A DNA stretch of 64,000 bases from Mycolicibacterium sp. P1-5 (GTDB lineage: Bacteria; Actinomycetota; Actinomycetes; Mycobacteriales; Mycobacteriaceae): the NCBI RefSeq assembly GCF_008329565.1, contig NZ_NPKT01000002.1:310001-374000 (forward strand), read 5' to 3'. The position numbers and the translations under genes are program-made. Below, piece by piece: positions 10,301 through 19,456 of this stretch (position 1 is the first letter of the stretch; every line of letters starts with the position of its first letter). The notes below the pieces were generated by a model, which did no database searches, was not told where the DNA came from, and saw nothing but the letters and a program-made list of their open reading frames with translations.

Positions 10301-11384
10301 ACCGAACTGGCTGGAGGTGCCGCTGGCAATGCGTGACGGTCTCGGGTTACGCCTGGAGCTGCGCCTGCCCGATCCGCGCGACAGCAATGTCCGGATCACC
10401 GACAGCCTGCGCCGGCCCGCCGAATCGGTGCCACACGATCAACCCGGCCGCGGCCTGACAATGGCGGGCGAGCACTTCCTGTTCGCCCGACCGGATCTGG
10501 CCCGGATACCGGCAATCAACGCCGCTTACCCGGGACTGCACGCCCCGGTGGTGCGATTGCTGCCCGCCGACCTCGACCCCGTCGCGGTGGCCCCGCTATA
10601 TCGCGGCGGCGAACGAGTGGTGTTGGGGCAGCGTGAACTCGATCTCAGCGCGGTGGTTCACGATTTCGCCGAGCATCCGCTGGTGATGGTGTTCGGTGAC
10701 AGCAAGTCGGGTAAAACCACCTTGCTGCGCCATCTCATCCGCACCATCCGGGACAATTCGAGTGCGGCGGATGTCGCATTCACGGTGTTCGACCGCCGTC
10801 TGCACCTGGTCGACGAGCCGTTGTTCGGTGATAACGAGTACAGCGCGAACATCGACCGGGTCACCCCGGCCGTGATGGGGCTCTCGGCCCTGCTCGAGCA
10901 GCGCCGGCCGCCGGCCGGTTTGACCGCCGGCGAACTGTCGGCTTGGGACTACCGTGCCCGAACCGGTTCGGCACACACCCACTACCTGATAGTCGACGAC
11001 GTCGACCAGATTCCCGACGGCCCGGTGATGAGCGGTCCGTACGCCGGACATCGCCCGTGGACACCGCTACTCGGACTTCTTTCGGCGGCAGGCGACCTCG
11101 GCCTGCGGGTCATCGTCACCGGCCGCGCCGGAGGATCGGCGCACGTCTTGATGACGAATCCGCTACTGCGTCGCCTGAGCGACCTGCAGTCAACGGTCCT
11201 GATGTTGTCGGGCAATCCCGCCGACGGCGCCAAGATCCGCGGGCATCGGTTCACCAGGCTGCCCGCCGGACGCGCAATGCTGCTGAGCGACAGCGACGCC
11301 GTCGACCACGTTCAGCTCGTCGATCCACTTGCGCACGCACACAGCGCATCTCACGGTCGCTACACAGAGGAGAACCGGTCATGA
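7392..11384 (+). CDS. eccC3: ESX-3 FtsK/SpoIIIE-type ATPase EccC3
   Basis: EccC3 is the motor ATPase of ESX-3, recognising secretion signals and powering export through the EccB/C/D/E pore. This is the single-chain form, 1330 residues. Two transmembrane helices lie at about residues 42-62 and 70-85. A DUF (stalk) domain follows, then three FtsK-like ATPase domains with Walker A motifs GMTGSGKS (481-488), GGAKSGKST (834-842) and GDSKSGKTT (1102-1110). The first domain has a clear Walker B (LFVVADEF). Domains 2 and 3 have divergent acidic motifs (LLIDN, LIVDDVD), as usual for EccC, where only the first domain is strongly catalytic. The gene overlaps eccB3 and the PE gene by ATGA. Confidence 0.96.
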   Translation: MSRLIFEAGRRLPAPKTNKGAIVIEPPPELPRAVPASMLRRALPFLIVILIVGMIVAMVATGMKLISAQTLFFPFVLLLAATALYRGTDNKMRTEEVDAERADYLRYLSVIRDNVRTEAAAQHDALMWSHPGPTALTAIPGSRRQWERDPDDGDFLVLRVGLHDVPLATTLRVKDTVDEVDLEPVSHSALRALLDIQRTVRDAPRGIDLKAVSRITVVGDADEVRAALRGWLAQAVTWHDAASLGVALASPDLESPAWNWLKWLPHSDIPGRIDGCGPARYLAANTDDLIASIGPALADRPLFGNDSDDPLRHLLVVVDDPEHAPADSVLATGWSGVTVIYVSAPESGPRPGQYADPERPVLRVADGEIQRWESDGWQTYVARADQMGQADAVHLARGLARWDANPTHAGLRSPATRGASFTTLMGIPDASALDIADVWAPRVRDEELRVPIGVTATGVPLYFDLKDEAEGGMGPHGLMIGMTGSGKSQTLMSILLSLLTTHSADRLIVIYVDFKGEAGADIFRNFPQVVAVISNMAEKKSLADRFADTLRGEVARRESLLRDAGRRVQGSAFGSVAEYEAARPAAEAVGIELPPLPTLFVVADEFTLMLAQHPEYADLFDYVARKGRSFRIHILFASQTLDIGRIRDIDKNTSYRIGLKVASPASSRQIIGVEDAYHIESGREHKGVGFLVPAPGAAPIKFRSTYVDGIYDPPRPVTSYVVPSAPEPVTFTAGPAALDEDVVVLSDHEIEPVVPRKLITTIGEQLAQYGPKAPALWLPPLDEPIELDDLLAGANMPAQQWRWPLGEIDLPFEMRRDPLVFDATSSAGNVVIHGGAKSGKSTALQTFVLSAAQLHSPRDVTFYVLDYGGGRLRGLEDLAHVGSVAAPLEPERIRRTFGELEQLLHSRQRTAGHQGTYSDSYGEVFLLIDNLYAFGRDNTDQFNTRNPLLAVVTELANTGLAHGIHVVVTTPNWLEVPLAMRDGLGLRLELRLPDPRDSNVRITDSLRRPAESVPHDQPGRGLTMAGEHFLFARPDLARIPAINAAYPGLHAPVVRLLPADLDPVAVAPLYRGGERVVLGQRELDLSAVVHDFAEHPLVMVFGDSKSGKTTLLRHLIRTIRDNSSAADVAFTVFDRRLHLVDEPLFGDNEYSANIDRVTPAVMGLSALLEQRRPPAGLTAGELSAWDYRARTGSAHTHYLIVDDVDQIPDGPVMSGPYAGHRPWTPLLGLLSAAGDLGLRVIVTGRAGGSAHVLMTNPLLRRLSDLQSTVLMLSGNPADGAKIRGHRFTRLPAGRAMLLSDSDAVDHVQLVDPLAHAHSASHGRYTEENRS

Positions 11385-11692
11385 CCCTGCGTGTTGTCCC
11401 CGAGGGGCTGGCCGCGGCCAGCGCTCAGGTAACGGCGCTCACCGCACGGCTGGCCGCCGCCAGCGCGGCCGCCGCTCCGTTGATCACAGCGGTGTTGCCG
11501 CCAGGTTCGGACCCCGTCTCGCTGCAGACCGCCGCAGGCTTCAGCGCCCAGGGCCTCGAGCACACTGCGACGGCCACCGCGAGTGCGACCGAGCTTGGTC
11601 GATCCGGAGCTGCGGTCGCCGATTCGGGCGCCGGCTACGTCTCGACAGATGCCGCCGCGGTGACGTCCTACGTGATCGCACGGGGAGGCTGA
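11381..11692 (+). CDS. PE5: ESX-3 PE protein (PE5-like)
   Basis: This 103-residue protein consists of a PE domain only. The Pro-Glu pair is at residues 7-8 (RVVPEGLA), within an Ala-rich helical hairpin. The C-terminal [16 protein letters not shown] is typical of the short PE partners of ESX loci. The ATG at 11381 overlaps the eccC3 stop. The TGA overlaps the start of the PPE gene by one base (TGATG). PE and PPE are expected to form a helical heterodimer, be bound by EspG3 and be exported through ESX-3. In M. tuberculosis the PE5/PPE4 pair is needed for mycobactin-mediated iron acquisition. Confidence 0.93.
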   Translation: MTLRVVPEGLAAASAQVTALTARLAAASAAAAPLITAVLPPGSDPVSLQTAAGFSAQGLEHTATATASATELGRSGAAVADSGAGYVSTDAAAVTSYVIARGG

Positions 11693-13224
11693 TGACCGCC
11701 CCGATATGGTTTGCTTCACCACCCGAGGTGCATTCGGCGCTGCTGAGCGCCGGCCCGGGTGCCGGTCAGATGCTGGCCGCAGCAGCTGCGTGGGAAGCGC
11801 TGAGTACTCAATATGCCTCCGCTGCAACTGAACTCACCCAAATCCTGGCGGCCGTTCGGGCCGGATCCTGGCAGGGACCGAGTGCCGAACAGTACGTAGC
11901 GAGCCATGCCCCATACCTGGCGTGGCTTGAGCAGGCCAGCGCTGACAGTGCCGGCGCCGCTGCACAGCAGCAGACCGCCGCCGCCGCCCATACCGCGGCT
12001 CTGGCAGCGATGCCGACGCTGCCCGAGTTGGCCGCCAACCACACCGTGCACGGGGTGCTGATGGCCACCAACTTCTTCGGCATCAACACGATCCCGATCG
12101 CCTTGAACGAGGCGGACTACGTGCGGATGTGGATCCAGGCGGCCACCACGATGGGTGTGTACCAAACCGTCGCAGGCACCGCACTGGCCGCGGCCCCCCG
12201 CAGCGCCCCTGCTCCGACGATCGTGCTGCCCGGAGCGGAAGCGGCATCGTCGATGACGGCGCTGTCGACCGCTGCGCAGCCACAGGCCGGCGAATCGGGC
12301 TCCGCGCTGACCAACTCCAACAGCATCGTCGATCTGCTCGAGGCTTATATAAAGGCGCTGCCGGACGGCGATCTCATCTGGGACTTCCTCACCCATCCGG
12401 TGCAGAGCATCCAGCAGATGATCGTCGACTTTCTGACCAACCCGGTCCAGGCCTGGCAGACCTGGGGCCCGCTGCTGTCCGCGCTGGCATACCAGGCGAT
12501 CTTTCAGCCGGTCGGATGGACGACGTGGGGGCTGGTGTTGAGCTCACCACTGTGGGCGCCGATGCTCCTCGTTGCTGGGTTGCCGCTGTTAGGTCTTCTG
12601 ACGCTGGTACCGAATCCGCCTGCCCCCGGCATCGCGCCCGAACCCGTTGCGATACCTGGCCAACCGCAGCAGAACCTCTGGCCGATCTCGTCGACCGCGC
12701 CCACCGCCCCCGCCCCGGCTCCTGCAGCCCCGACCGCCCCCGCAGCGCCAGCTGCTCCGGCAGCGTCGGCTGCGCCGGCCGCACCGGCGGCGCAGGCGAT
12801 GTTCTACGCGGTCGGCGGTGCCGATCCCGACGACGGACCGGGCCCGACATTGATCGAGGGCAGTGGAGCCAAAGCCCCGGTCTCCGAAGCGGCGCCGGCT
12901 GCCGCCGCGCTGTCCGCGGTACAGGCCAAGGAACGTGCGAAGCGTCGCCGCGCCCAGCGCCTCAAGGACCGTGGGCACCGTGACGAGTACATGGACCTCG
13001 ACAACGGCGCCGGTCCGACTGCCGAGCCGGTCGGGCCGCCCACCATCTCATCCTCGGCCCGCGGCGCCGGAATGCTCGGATTCACCGGCACTGCAACGAA
13101 AGTGCGCGATGCCACCGCCGCAGGGCTGACCACTCTTGCCGGCGGCGACGAACGACCCACCACGCCAATGCTTCCGGGCACGTGGGAGAGCGATCCACCC
13201 GAAACAGGTAACCACCGAGAATGA
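11692..13224 (+). CDS. PPE4: ESX-3 PPE protein (PPE4-like, PPW subfamily)
   Basis: This 510-residue PPE protein starts at 11692, directly coupled to the PE gene. The N-terminal domain of about 180 residues has the FASPPEV motif (PPE at 10-12) and a W-x-G at 60-62. A hydrophobic central region follows (residues 260-310), then an Ala/Pro low-complexity stretch (about 340-365). The C terminus carries the PPW-type motif: M-L-G-F-T-G-T followed by M-L-P-G-T-W. These features match PPE4, the iron-related ESX-3 substrate. It should pair with the preceding PE protein and bind EspG3. Confidence 0.93.
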   Translation: MTAPIWFASPPEVHSALLSAGPGAGQMLAAAAAWEALSTQYASAATELTQILAAVRAGSWQGPSAEQYVASHAPYLAWLEQASADSAGAAAQQQTAAAAHTAALAAMPTLPELAANHTVHGVLMATNFFGINTIPIALNEADYVRMWIQAATTMGVYQTVAGTALAAAPRSAPAPTIVLPGAEAASSMTALSTAAQPQAGESGSALTNSNSIVDLLEAYIKALPDGDLIWDFLTHPVQSIQQMIVDFLTNPVQAWQTWGPLLSALAYQAIFQPVGWTTWGLVLSSPLWAPMLLVAGLPLLGLLTLVPNPPAPGIAPEPVAIPGQPQQNLWPISSTAPTAPAPAPAAPTAPAAPAAPAASAAPAAPAAQAMFYAVGGADPDDGPGPTLIEGSGAKAPVSEAAPAAAALSAVQAKERAKRRRAQRLKDRGHRDEYMDLDNGAGPTAEPVGPPTISSSARGAGMLGFTGTATKVRDATAAGLTTLAGGDERPTTPMLPGTWESDPPETGNHRE

Positions 13225-13237
13225 TTGGAGTAATTCC

Positions 13238-13531
13238 GTGAGCATGCTGGATGCCCACATACCGCAACTCGTGGCCGCCGAGGCCGCGTTCGGCGCCAAG
13301 ACGGCGCTCATGCGAAGCACCATCGCCCAGGCCGAGCAGGCGGCCATGTCCGCCCAAGCCTTCCATCAGGGTGAGTCCTCGGCCGCCTTCCAGGCCGCGC
13401 ACGCGCGGTTTGTCGAGGTCGCCGCGAAAGTCAACTCGCTGCTCGATATCGCGCAGGTGAACCTCGGCGAGGCCGGCGCCACCTACGTCGCCGAAGATGC
13501 CGCCGCGTCAACGACGTACGGAGGGTTCTGA
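13238..13531 (+). CDS. esxG: WXG100-family ESX-3 substrate EsxG
   Basis: EsxG is the partner of EsxH (TB9.0/TB10.4 pair) and is secreted by ESX-3 as a four-helix heterodimer. The GTG at 13238 follows GGAG (13227-13230) at seven bases and gives 97 residues, the canonical length, starting [10 protein letters not shown]. The core segment [20 protein letters not shown] is near-invariant in EsxG. The helix-turn-helix bend uses the EsxG-type H-Q-G-E-S in place of the canonical W-x-G. A later ATG at 13244 would remove two residues. The stop overlaps esxH as TGATG. Confidence 0.95.
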   Translation: MSMLDAHIPQLVAAEAAFGAKTALMRSTIAQAEQAAMSAQAFHQGESSAAFQAAHARFVEVAAKVNSLLDIAQVNLGEAGATYVAEDAAASTTYGGF

Positions 13532-13818
13532 TGTCCCAGATCATGTACAACTACCCGGCCATGCTGGGGCATGCCGGTGACATGGCCGGCTACGCCGGGA
13601 CGCTGCAGGCGGTCGGCGCCGACATCGCCACCGAACAGTCCGCGCTACAGGGTGCCTGGCAGGGTGAAACCGGCATGACGTACCAGGCTTGGCAGGCGCA
13701 GTGGAACCTCGCTATGGAGGAACTGGTGCGCGCATACCGCGCGATGTCGGCCACGCACGAGACCAACACCTTGTCGATGCATGCGCGTGACCAGGCCGAA
13801 GGCGCCAAGTGGGGTTGA
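13531..13818 (+). CDS. esxH: WXG100-family ESX-3 substrate EsxH (TB10.4-like)
   Basis: EsxH is a 95-residue WXG100 protein beginning [12 protein letters not shown], with W-Q-G at 43-45. It forms the secreted dimer with EsxG. Of the four residues described as the zinc site of M. tuberculosis EsxH (H14, H70, H76, E77), H14, H76 and E77 are kept. Position 70 is Arg (codon cgc, within V-R-A-Y-R-A-M). The C terminus ends K-W-G, one Gly shorter than TB10.4. The start overlaps the esxG stop, which fits the strict 1:1 partnership. Confidence 0.96.
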   Translation: MSQIMYNYPAMLGHAGDMAGYAGTLQAVGADIATEQSALQGAWQGETGMTYQAWQAQWNLAMEELVRAYRAMSATHETNTLSMHARDQAEGAKWG

Positions 13819-13821
13819 GAC

Positions 13822-14661
13822 TTGCCCGCACCTGACGCGGTCGAGCTGACCGCCGATGCTGCCTGGCTTGTTGCGGAAAGCATTGGTGCCGGCTCGTTTC
13901 CGTGGGTTCTGGCGATCACGCCTGCCGTCATCGACCAGCGCGAGGCGCCCGTCGTCCTGGCTCGGTTGCGGGCAGAGCTGACTCGCGCACGGGTGATGTC
14001 CGAGGCTGGGACGGTGATTCCTTCCGTTGCCCGCTGGGCCCGCACCGTATGCGCGCCCGAACGGTGGCTAGAGCTCCGATACGTGCGGGGCACCGGCTCC
14101 GATCTGTTGCGCGGGCTGGTGGCCCGCCGCGGTGACCAGACCGTGGTGGCGCTGCGCAGCGGCCAGCTCGTCACCTTCACCGAGCTCGTCATCAGTGATC
14201 CGTTTCTACTCGCCCCGGTCGTGACGGCCGGCCTTACCGGTCGTGCACCGGCGCGGTTCGCCGAATTCACACTGCCGACGCGGGTCGGTGTCCGGGCCGA
14301 CGAAAAGTTGCGGGCCGGCGCCGATCTCGCCAACGTCCTGGAACACCTGGGCATCCCCGCCAGAGCGGTTCCTGTCGTGCGATCGGTGGTCACCGGGCCG
14401 CGCAGCTACGTCGAGGTGCGCGCCGGGTCCGCTCGCGACGGCATACACAGCCTCAGCGAGGTCGGCGTCGGCATCATCGACGCCGAGGCCGGCCGCGTGC
14501 TGGTGAACCCGGAACGCGCAGCCGACGGGGAGTGGCTCTCGACCTTTTCGCCTGGCACCCCATTCGCGCTTGCGCTGGCGCTCGACCGGCTCACCGAAAC
14601 ACTGCCGGACGGCCGCTGGTTCCCCGCCGCCCCGCTGGCCCGCGACTTCTCCAGCAACTAA
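13822..14661 (+). CDS. espG3: PE/PPE chaperone EspG3
   Basis: EspG3 is the cytosolic chaperone that binds the hydrophobic tip of ESX-3 PE-PPE dimers and keeps them soluble until export. The position between esxH and eccD3 and the length of 279 residues fit. The N-terminal segment VELTADAAWLVAE and later FPWVLAITPAV are family-like. The start is a TTG only three bases after the esxH stop, giving M-P-A-P-D-A-V-E-L. No separate ribosome site is needed if ribosomes reinitiate after esxH. Confidence 0.92.
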   Translation: MPAPDAVELTADAAWLVAESIGAGSFPWVLAITPAVIDQREAPVVLARLRAELTRARVMSEAGTVIPSVARWARTVCAPERWLELRYVRGTGSDLLRGLVARRGDQTVVALRSGQLVTFTELVISDPFLLAPVVTAGLTGRAPARFAEFTLPTRVGVRADEKLRAGADLANVLEHLGIPARAVPVVRSVVTGPRSYVEVRAGSARDGIHSLSEVGVGIIDAEAGRVLVNPERAADGEWLSTFSPGTPFALALALDRLTETLPDGRWFPAAPLARDFSSN

Positions 14662-14686
14662 TGATCTACAGAGAGAACAACGAACA

Positions 14687-16081
14687 ATGACCGAAACCCC
14701 GGTACTGCCGATCGTGCGGGTCGCCGTTCTGGCGTATGGCCGGATCACCGACGTAGCGCTGCCCGCGGAATTGCCGTTGCGCGAGATTCTGCCCGCGGTG
14801 AAGCGGCTGGTGCCCGCTTCGGAGTCCGACGAGGACAGCACGAGCCCGGTCCCGATGACTCTGGCACCCATCGGCGGAGCGCCATTCAGCATCGACGCGA
14901 GCCTGGACACCGTCGGAGTCGTGGACGGCGACCTGCTTGCGCTGCAGCCGGTTCCGGTCGGTCCAACCTCACCTGGCGTGGTCGAGGACATCGCGGATGC
15001 AGCGGTCATCTTCTCCGCTGCACGCAAGCGGCCCTGGGGGCCGCACCGGTTGCAGGTGGGTGCCCGGCTCGCCGCCGGGGCGTTCGTCGTGGCACTGTCC
15101 GCGGTAGCCGTCACCCACCGTGCGGTGACCGCCTCGACGATCGGCCTCTACGCGGTCGCCGCGCTCGCCGTCCTCACCGCGGTCACCGGGCTGGTGCTGC
15201 GGGCACGATCTGCCCGGCTCGCCACCCAGGTTTCAGCGGCGGCGCTGCTACCGATCGCATCGGCTTTCTGGCTGGCCGTGCCGGGCCTGTGGGGAGCCCC
15301 GCACGTGATGCTGGCCGCGGCGGGGGTTGCCGCGTGGTCGTTGATCGTGCTTACCCAGACCGAGGACGGGGTCGGGTTCTTCACCGCCGCAGCCGTTGTC
15401 GGGCTCGGCGCGCTGGTGGTGGCCGGCGCCTCAGCCCTGTGGCAATTGCCCGCCCGAACTGTCGGCTGCGCCCTCATCCTGGCGGCCCTGCTCCTGACGG
15501 TGTCGGCTCCCGCGCTCGCGGCGATGTGGGCGCGGTTCCCGCTGCCAGTGATCCCGGCGCCCGGCGATCCCACACCGTCGAGCGCGGCGGCACGGCTGCT
15601 CGCCGATCTGCCGCGCCGGGTACGGGTCGGTGAAGCCCACCAGAACGGAGTGATCGCGGGCAGCGTGCTGCTCGCGAGTGCCGGGTCGATGATCGTCGCA
15701 GGCCGAACGGAAGGTCCCGGAGTATGGGGCTGGTATCTCGTGGCGGGCGCCGCCTCTGCTGCGGTGCTGCGCGCCAGGGTGTGGGATACCGCGGCCTGTA
15801 AGGGTTGGCTGCTCGCCCAGCCATTCCTGGTCACCACCGGATTGCTGGTCGCCTTCGCCGTGGCCCACCGGTTCGTTCCCGCGCTGTGGACGCTCGTGGT
15901 GCTCGGAGCGCTCACCGTGGCCTGGGTGGTCATCGCCGTCAGCCCGGATGCGGCTGCGGCGGAACGGTATTCGCTACCGGTGCGCCGACTGGTGGGCTTC
16001 GTTGCCGTCGGCCTTGATGCGTCACTGATCCCGGTGATGGCCTACCTCGTCGGAGTCTTCGCATGGGTCCTCGATCGATGA
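14687..16081 (+). CDS. eccD3: ESX-3 channel-type membrane subunit EccD3
   Basis: EccD3 lines the ESX-3 membrane complex as a dimer. The first 95 or so residues form a ubiquitin-like cytosolic domain (VRVAVLAYGRITDVALPAEL). About eleven hydrophobic helices follow, from residue 120 to the end. The product is 464 residues, close to the family norm. The ATG follows a purine-rich stretch, GAGAGAACAA (14671-14680). The gene overlaps mycP3 by 19 bases if the upstream mycP3 start is used. Confidence 0.94.
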   Translation: MTETPVLPIVRVAVLAYGRITDVALPAELPLREILPAVKRLVPASESDEDSTSPVPMTLAPIGGAPFSIDASLDTVGVVDGDLLALQPVPVGPTSPGVVEDIADAAVIFSAARKRPWGPHRLQVGARLAAGAFVVALSAVAVTHRAVTASTIGLYAVAALAVLTAVTGLVLRARSARLATQVSAAALLPIASAFWLAVPGLWGAPHVMLAAAGVAAWSLIVLTQTEDGVGFFTAAAVVGLGALVVAGASALWQLPARTVGCALILAALLLTVSAPALAAMWARFPLPVIPAPGDPTPSSAAARLLADLPRRVRVGEAHQNGVIAGSVLLASAGSMIVAGRTEGPGVWGWYLVAGAASAAVLRARVWDTAACKGWLLAQPFLVTTGLLVAFAVAHRFVPALWTLVVLGALTVAWVVIAVSPDAAAAERYSLPVRRLVGFVAVGLDASLIPVMAYLVGVFAWVLDR

Positions 16082-17445
16082 TGCGGGCCGCCGCGGCTGC
16101 TGCCGTGGTGCTGCTGGTCACCGCTCCGGTGGCAGGCGCCGTCGCCCCGCCCGTCGTCGACCCTGGGGCGCAACCTCCGTCGGGGACGCCCGGACCCACC
16201 ACCGCGATGAGTCAACGCTCCGAATGCGTGACGACCGGGGTGCGGCCCGGCAGCGATCCCGCTGCGGTGACCGCGAACCAGGCAATGCTCGATCTCGCTG
16301 GTGCAGCGCACTATTCGCGTGGCGATGGGCAGACCGTTGCGGTGATCGACACCGGGGTGCGGCCCGGACCGCGGCTTCCAAATGTGGTCGCCGGCGGCGA
16401 CTATCTCGCTTCGGGTGACGGGCTGACTGACTGCGACGGGCACGGAACGCTGGTGGCCGGAGTCATCGGCGGGCAGCCCGGCCCCGACGGATTCAGCGGA
16501 GTCGCACCGGGAGCGCGGTTGCTGTCGATCCGGCAGGCCTCGCCGCGATTCACGTCCACTGCCGGCGGTAAGGACCCGGCGTCGGTACAAGCGGGCGTGG
16601 AGATCGAGACGCTGGCCCGTGCGGTGGTTCGCGCCGCGGACCTCGGCGCCACCGTCATCAACATCTCCACGGCCACCTGCCTGACGCCCGACAAGCTCGC
16701 TGATCAGCAGTCGTTGGGCGCTGCCCTGCGGTACGCCGCCATCGACAAAGATGTCGTGATCGTTGCCGCAGCGGGAAATTCCGGCGCCGCGATGGACGGC
16801 ACGCCGGGAACGCAGTGCGCATCGAATCCGCTGGGGGATTCCGCGCGGCCGGGCGATCCGCGCAACTGGGCGGGCGTGAGTTCGGTATCGGTGCCGTCCT
16901 GGTGGCAGCCGTATGTCCTGTCCGTCGCGGCGCTGACCTCCGACGGACAGCCGACCGCCTTCACCATGGCAGGCCCGTGGGTGGGCATCGCCGCGCCCGG
17001 GGAGAACATCGTGTCACTGAGCAATGATGCCGCGGGCGGCCTGGCCAACGGGATGCCCGACGGGCGCGGCGGGATGGCACCACTGAACGGAACCAGTTTC
17101 GCGACCGCCTATGTCGCCGGCACGGCCGCCCTGGTCCGCAGCCGCAACCCAGGTATGCATTCCGACGAGGTGGTCAGGCGGCTGACGGCGACCGCGCACA
17201 ACGCGGCGCAGGCACCCTCCAACCTGGTCGGTGCCGGTGCACTGGATCCGGTCGGCGCGCTGACCTGGACCGTCAACCCTGTCAGTAATGCGGCAACGGC
17301 CATCAAACACGTTGCGGCGCCGGTACCGCCGGCACCTGTCGATCACGCTCCACGCACGGTGGCCTTCATCGGAACGGCAGTGCTCGCCGCCGTTGTCGCC
17401 GCGGTCGCCCTCGTCACCCGCAGACGCAAGGAAGAACTGGAATGA
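16063..17445 (+). CDS. mycP3: ESX-3 mycosin serine protease MycP3
   Basis: MycP3 is a membrane-anchored subtilisin-like protease required for ESX-3 function. It has an N-terminal signal peptide (RAAAAAAVVLLVTAPVAGAV). The catalytic triad is visible as D96 (VIDTGV), H127 (DGHGT) and S345 (NGTSFA), with the oxyanion Asn in AAAGNSG. A C-terminal transmembrane helix (VAFIGTAVLAAVVAAVALV) is followed by a basic tail. I give the ATG at 16063 (460 residues). The ATG at 16078, which makes an ATGA overlap with eccD3, is equally possible and removes five residues. The stop overlaps eccE3 as ATGA. Confidence 0.94.
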   Translation: MGPRSMMRAAAAAAVVLLVTAPVAGAVAPPVVDPGAQPPSGTPGPTTAMSQRSECVTTGVRPGSDPAAVTANQAMLDLAGAAHYSRGDGQTVAVIDTGVRPGPRLPNVVAGGDYLASGDGLTDCDGHGTLVAGVIGGQPGPDGFSGVAPGARLLSIRQASPRFTSTAGGKDPASVQAGVEIETLARAVVRAADLGATVINISTATCLTPDKLADQQSLGAALRYAAIDKDVVIVAAAGNSGAAMDGTPGTQCASNPLGDSARPGDPRNWAGVSSVSVPSWWQPYVLSVAALTSDGQPTAFTMAGPWVGIAAPGENIVSLSNDAAGGLANGMPDGRGGMAPLNGTSFATAYVAGTAALVRSRNPGMHSDEVVRRLTATAHNAAQAPSNLVGAGALDPVGALTWTVNPVSNAATAIKHVAAPVPPAPVDHAPRTVAFIGTAVLAAVVAAVALVTRRRKEELE

Positions 17446-18317
17446 CTGCTATACCCGGACCGGGCGCCGGTCGGCTCACCGTTGTCACGTTGGGGGTCGT
17501 CACGGTGGTCTTGGCGTACCCGTGGCGGTCGATCACCGATCGTTGGGCGCTGGGCATCGCGGTTGCCGTGGTGCTGGTGTCGCTGATCTGGTGGCGTCGG
17601 CGCTTCCTCACCACCATCGTCTTGCAGCGGCTCCGAGTCGTGTTGGGTCGCAAACCCATCCGGCACCCGTCCGGCAATGTCCGTAGAACCGGTGCCGACG
17701 TGGTCACGACCGCTCTGCTGCGGGTGGACGGCGGTGACACGGAGCTGCCGATTGGTGTGCTGACCGACTACCTCGATCGATACGGATTGATCTGCGACGC
17801 AGTTCGAGTCACCACCCGAACAGTCGCGGACTTGACGACAACATGGATCGGACTGACGTTCAGTGGCGCGCGGAATCTCCCGGCTCTGCAGGGCAGGTCG
17901 CCGCACATACCCCTGCGGCAGACCGCGGAGAGCACAGCTCGGCGCCTGGCCGGTCAGCTACGCGAAACAGGTTGGACAACAACACTCGTCGATGCTGATG
18001 AGCTGCCGGAACTCTCCGCGATTGACGCCCGTGAGCGGTGGCGATCGATCACCGACGCGCGCGGGTACGTGACCGCCTACACCATCGCCGACCCGCGGAC
18101 GGCGCTGACCGGGGTGAGCGCCACCGGCGCACAGGAGATCTGGACAGTGGTGGAAATCGCGAGAAATTCGCCGCTCAACCTGCGGGCCGGTGCGGCGATC
18201 CGCACCGAAGATCGGCCGGCAAGATCAGCGCCGGTACCCGGAATGACGTTGATAGCCGGGCGACAGGCCACCGCCTTGGCTGCGTTGCACCCGTTGTCGG
18301 GGGTGCGCCTCGTGTGA
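17442..18317 (+). CDS. eccE3: ESX-3 membrane subunit EccE3
   Basis: EccE3 is the fourth core membrane subunit and stabilises the periphery of the ESX complex. Two N-terminal hydrophobic helices (VVTLGVVTVVLAY and LGIAVAVVLVSLIWW) precede a soluble domain of about 230 residues. The length is 291 residues. The gene is coupled to mycP3 by an ATGA overlap and ends the ESX-3 operon. The next gene is on the opposite strand and its stop is only 13 bases away. Confidence 0.92.
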   Translation: MTAIPGPGAGRLTVVTLGVVTVVLAYPWRSITDRWALGIAVAVVLVSLIWWRRRFLTTIVLQRLRVVLGRKPIRHPSGNVRRTGADVVTTALLRVDGGDTELPIGVLTDYLDRYGLICDAVRVTTRTVADLTTTWIGLTFSGARNLPALQGRSPHIPLRQTAESTARRLAGQLRETGWTTTLVDADELPELSAIDARERWRSITDARGYVTAYTIADPRTALTGVSATGAQEIWTVVEIARNSPLNLRAGAAIRTEDRPARSAPVPGMTLIAGRQATALAALHPLSGVRLV

Positions 18318-18330
18318 GGGAAAGCGACCG

Positions 18331-19362
18331 TCAAGGCGTTGGCGTACTGAATGCAACGGGCCGCAGCGAGCGGCGGGCACCAAGCCACATCGCGACGGCG
18401 ACGACAGCGACGAGCACCACGCCGGTACCGAAAGTGGTCAGATCGAACGGAGCCGCGCTCGGCCCGCCGGCTTGTGTGCGCGCCGAGCCGCGAAGGAACG
18501 GGACGACGGTCAGAACGCAGAAGGCTACCAAGGCTTCACCCAGCACCACCATTGGAAAGTGTTGGGCAGCAAGTGCGAACATGCCGCGGCGGTCACCGTG
18601 TTGCCGTAGCGCGTGAAGTCTCGGCAATACTACGCGGACGTTGTAGGCCCCGGCGCACACCAGCACGACCACCAGAGCCAGCTTGATCGCGAGTGCACGC
18701 CCATACGCGGTGGTGAGAAGTTGGCCGGGCGTGCCGACGTGGCTCCACGCCAGCCAGGTGCCGCTGACGATCAGAGCGCCGACCGCGATCATGGCGACCA
18801 GGCTGAACCGTTCCCAGATCTGAGTCCAGTCGGCTGCCACCCGGTCCTCGTCTTCAACACCGTTCGTGGTGCGCTGCAGCATGAATGCGGTCACAGGGAG
18901 GACCACCAGTCCGCCCACCCACGTCATCGCGCCGAGCACGTGAACGGTCGTCAGCGCGCTGGATGCGACACGGCTGAGGTTTGCGTACTGGACGGGAATA
19001 ACCGGACTGATCGCCGCGACAACCGTGACGGCGGCTACCCCGCGAGCCAATGCCCGCGAACTCGTCCATCGCATCGCCACGAGTCCGCAGGCGGTCAGCA
19101 CCATCGCGACCAATTGGATGAGCGTCAGTCCGGTGAGGTGAGAGACGGCGCGGAATTGCACTGCAAGACCGAGTACCACGAGCACCGCGGTCGGCACGGC
19201 CAGACTGCGCACCCGCCGGGACACCAGACCGCCGTGCGACTCGGGGACGGCCAACGCGCCGACGGTCAAGCCGATTCCGAGCGGAATGGCCAAACTCAGG
19301 TAACCAACGACCTGCGTGGCGACTTCGACGGCGTCCGGAAGTGGTGGAGCGGTACCGGGCAC
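18331..19362 (-). CDS. CopD-family copper resistance/transport membrane protein
   Basis: This 343-residue polytopic protein has about eight to nine hydrophobic helices. In the middle it carries the CopD-domain features TTVHVLGAMTWVGGLVVLP, then YGRALAIKLALV and AQHFPMVVLGEA. CopD proteins are linked to copper transfer across the inner membrane, and His residues in VHVLGAMTW are typical ligand candidates. The GTG start at 19362 has AAGGA about seven bases upstream on the minus strand. The gene is convergent with eccE3. No copper chaperone or regulator lies next to it, so the substrate is inferred from family only. Confidence 0.78.
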   Translation of the reverse strand: MPGTAPPLPDAVEVATQVVGYLSLAIPLGIGLTVGALAVPESHGGLVSRRVRSLAVPTAVLVVLGLAVQFRAVSHLTGLTLIQLVAMVLTACGLVAMRWTSSRALARGVAAVTVVAAISPVIPVQYANLSRVASSALTTVHVLGAMTWVGGLVVLPVTAFMLQRTTNGVEDEDRVAADWTQIWERFSLVAMIAVGALIVSGTWLAWSHVGTPGQLLTTAYGRALAIKLALVVVLVCAGAYNVRVVLPRLHALRQHGDRRGMFALAAQHFPMVVLGEALVAFCVLTVVPFLRGSARTQAGGPSAAPFDLTTFGTGVVLVAVVAVAMWLGARRSLRPVAFSTPTP

Positions 19363-19456
19363 GGAGACATCCTTACCTACGAGCAGTTACTGACTTGCAC
19401 GGTAGTGTTCCCGGCTTTGTTCACCCTGTGTGCGAACTGTGTGCCGCATCTGGCGC

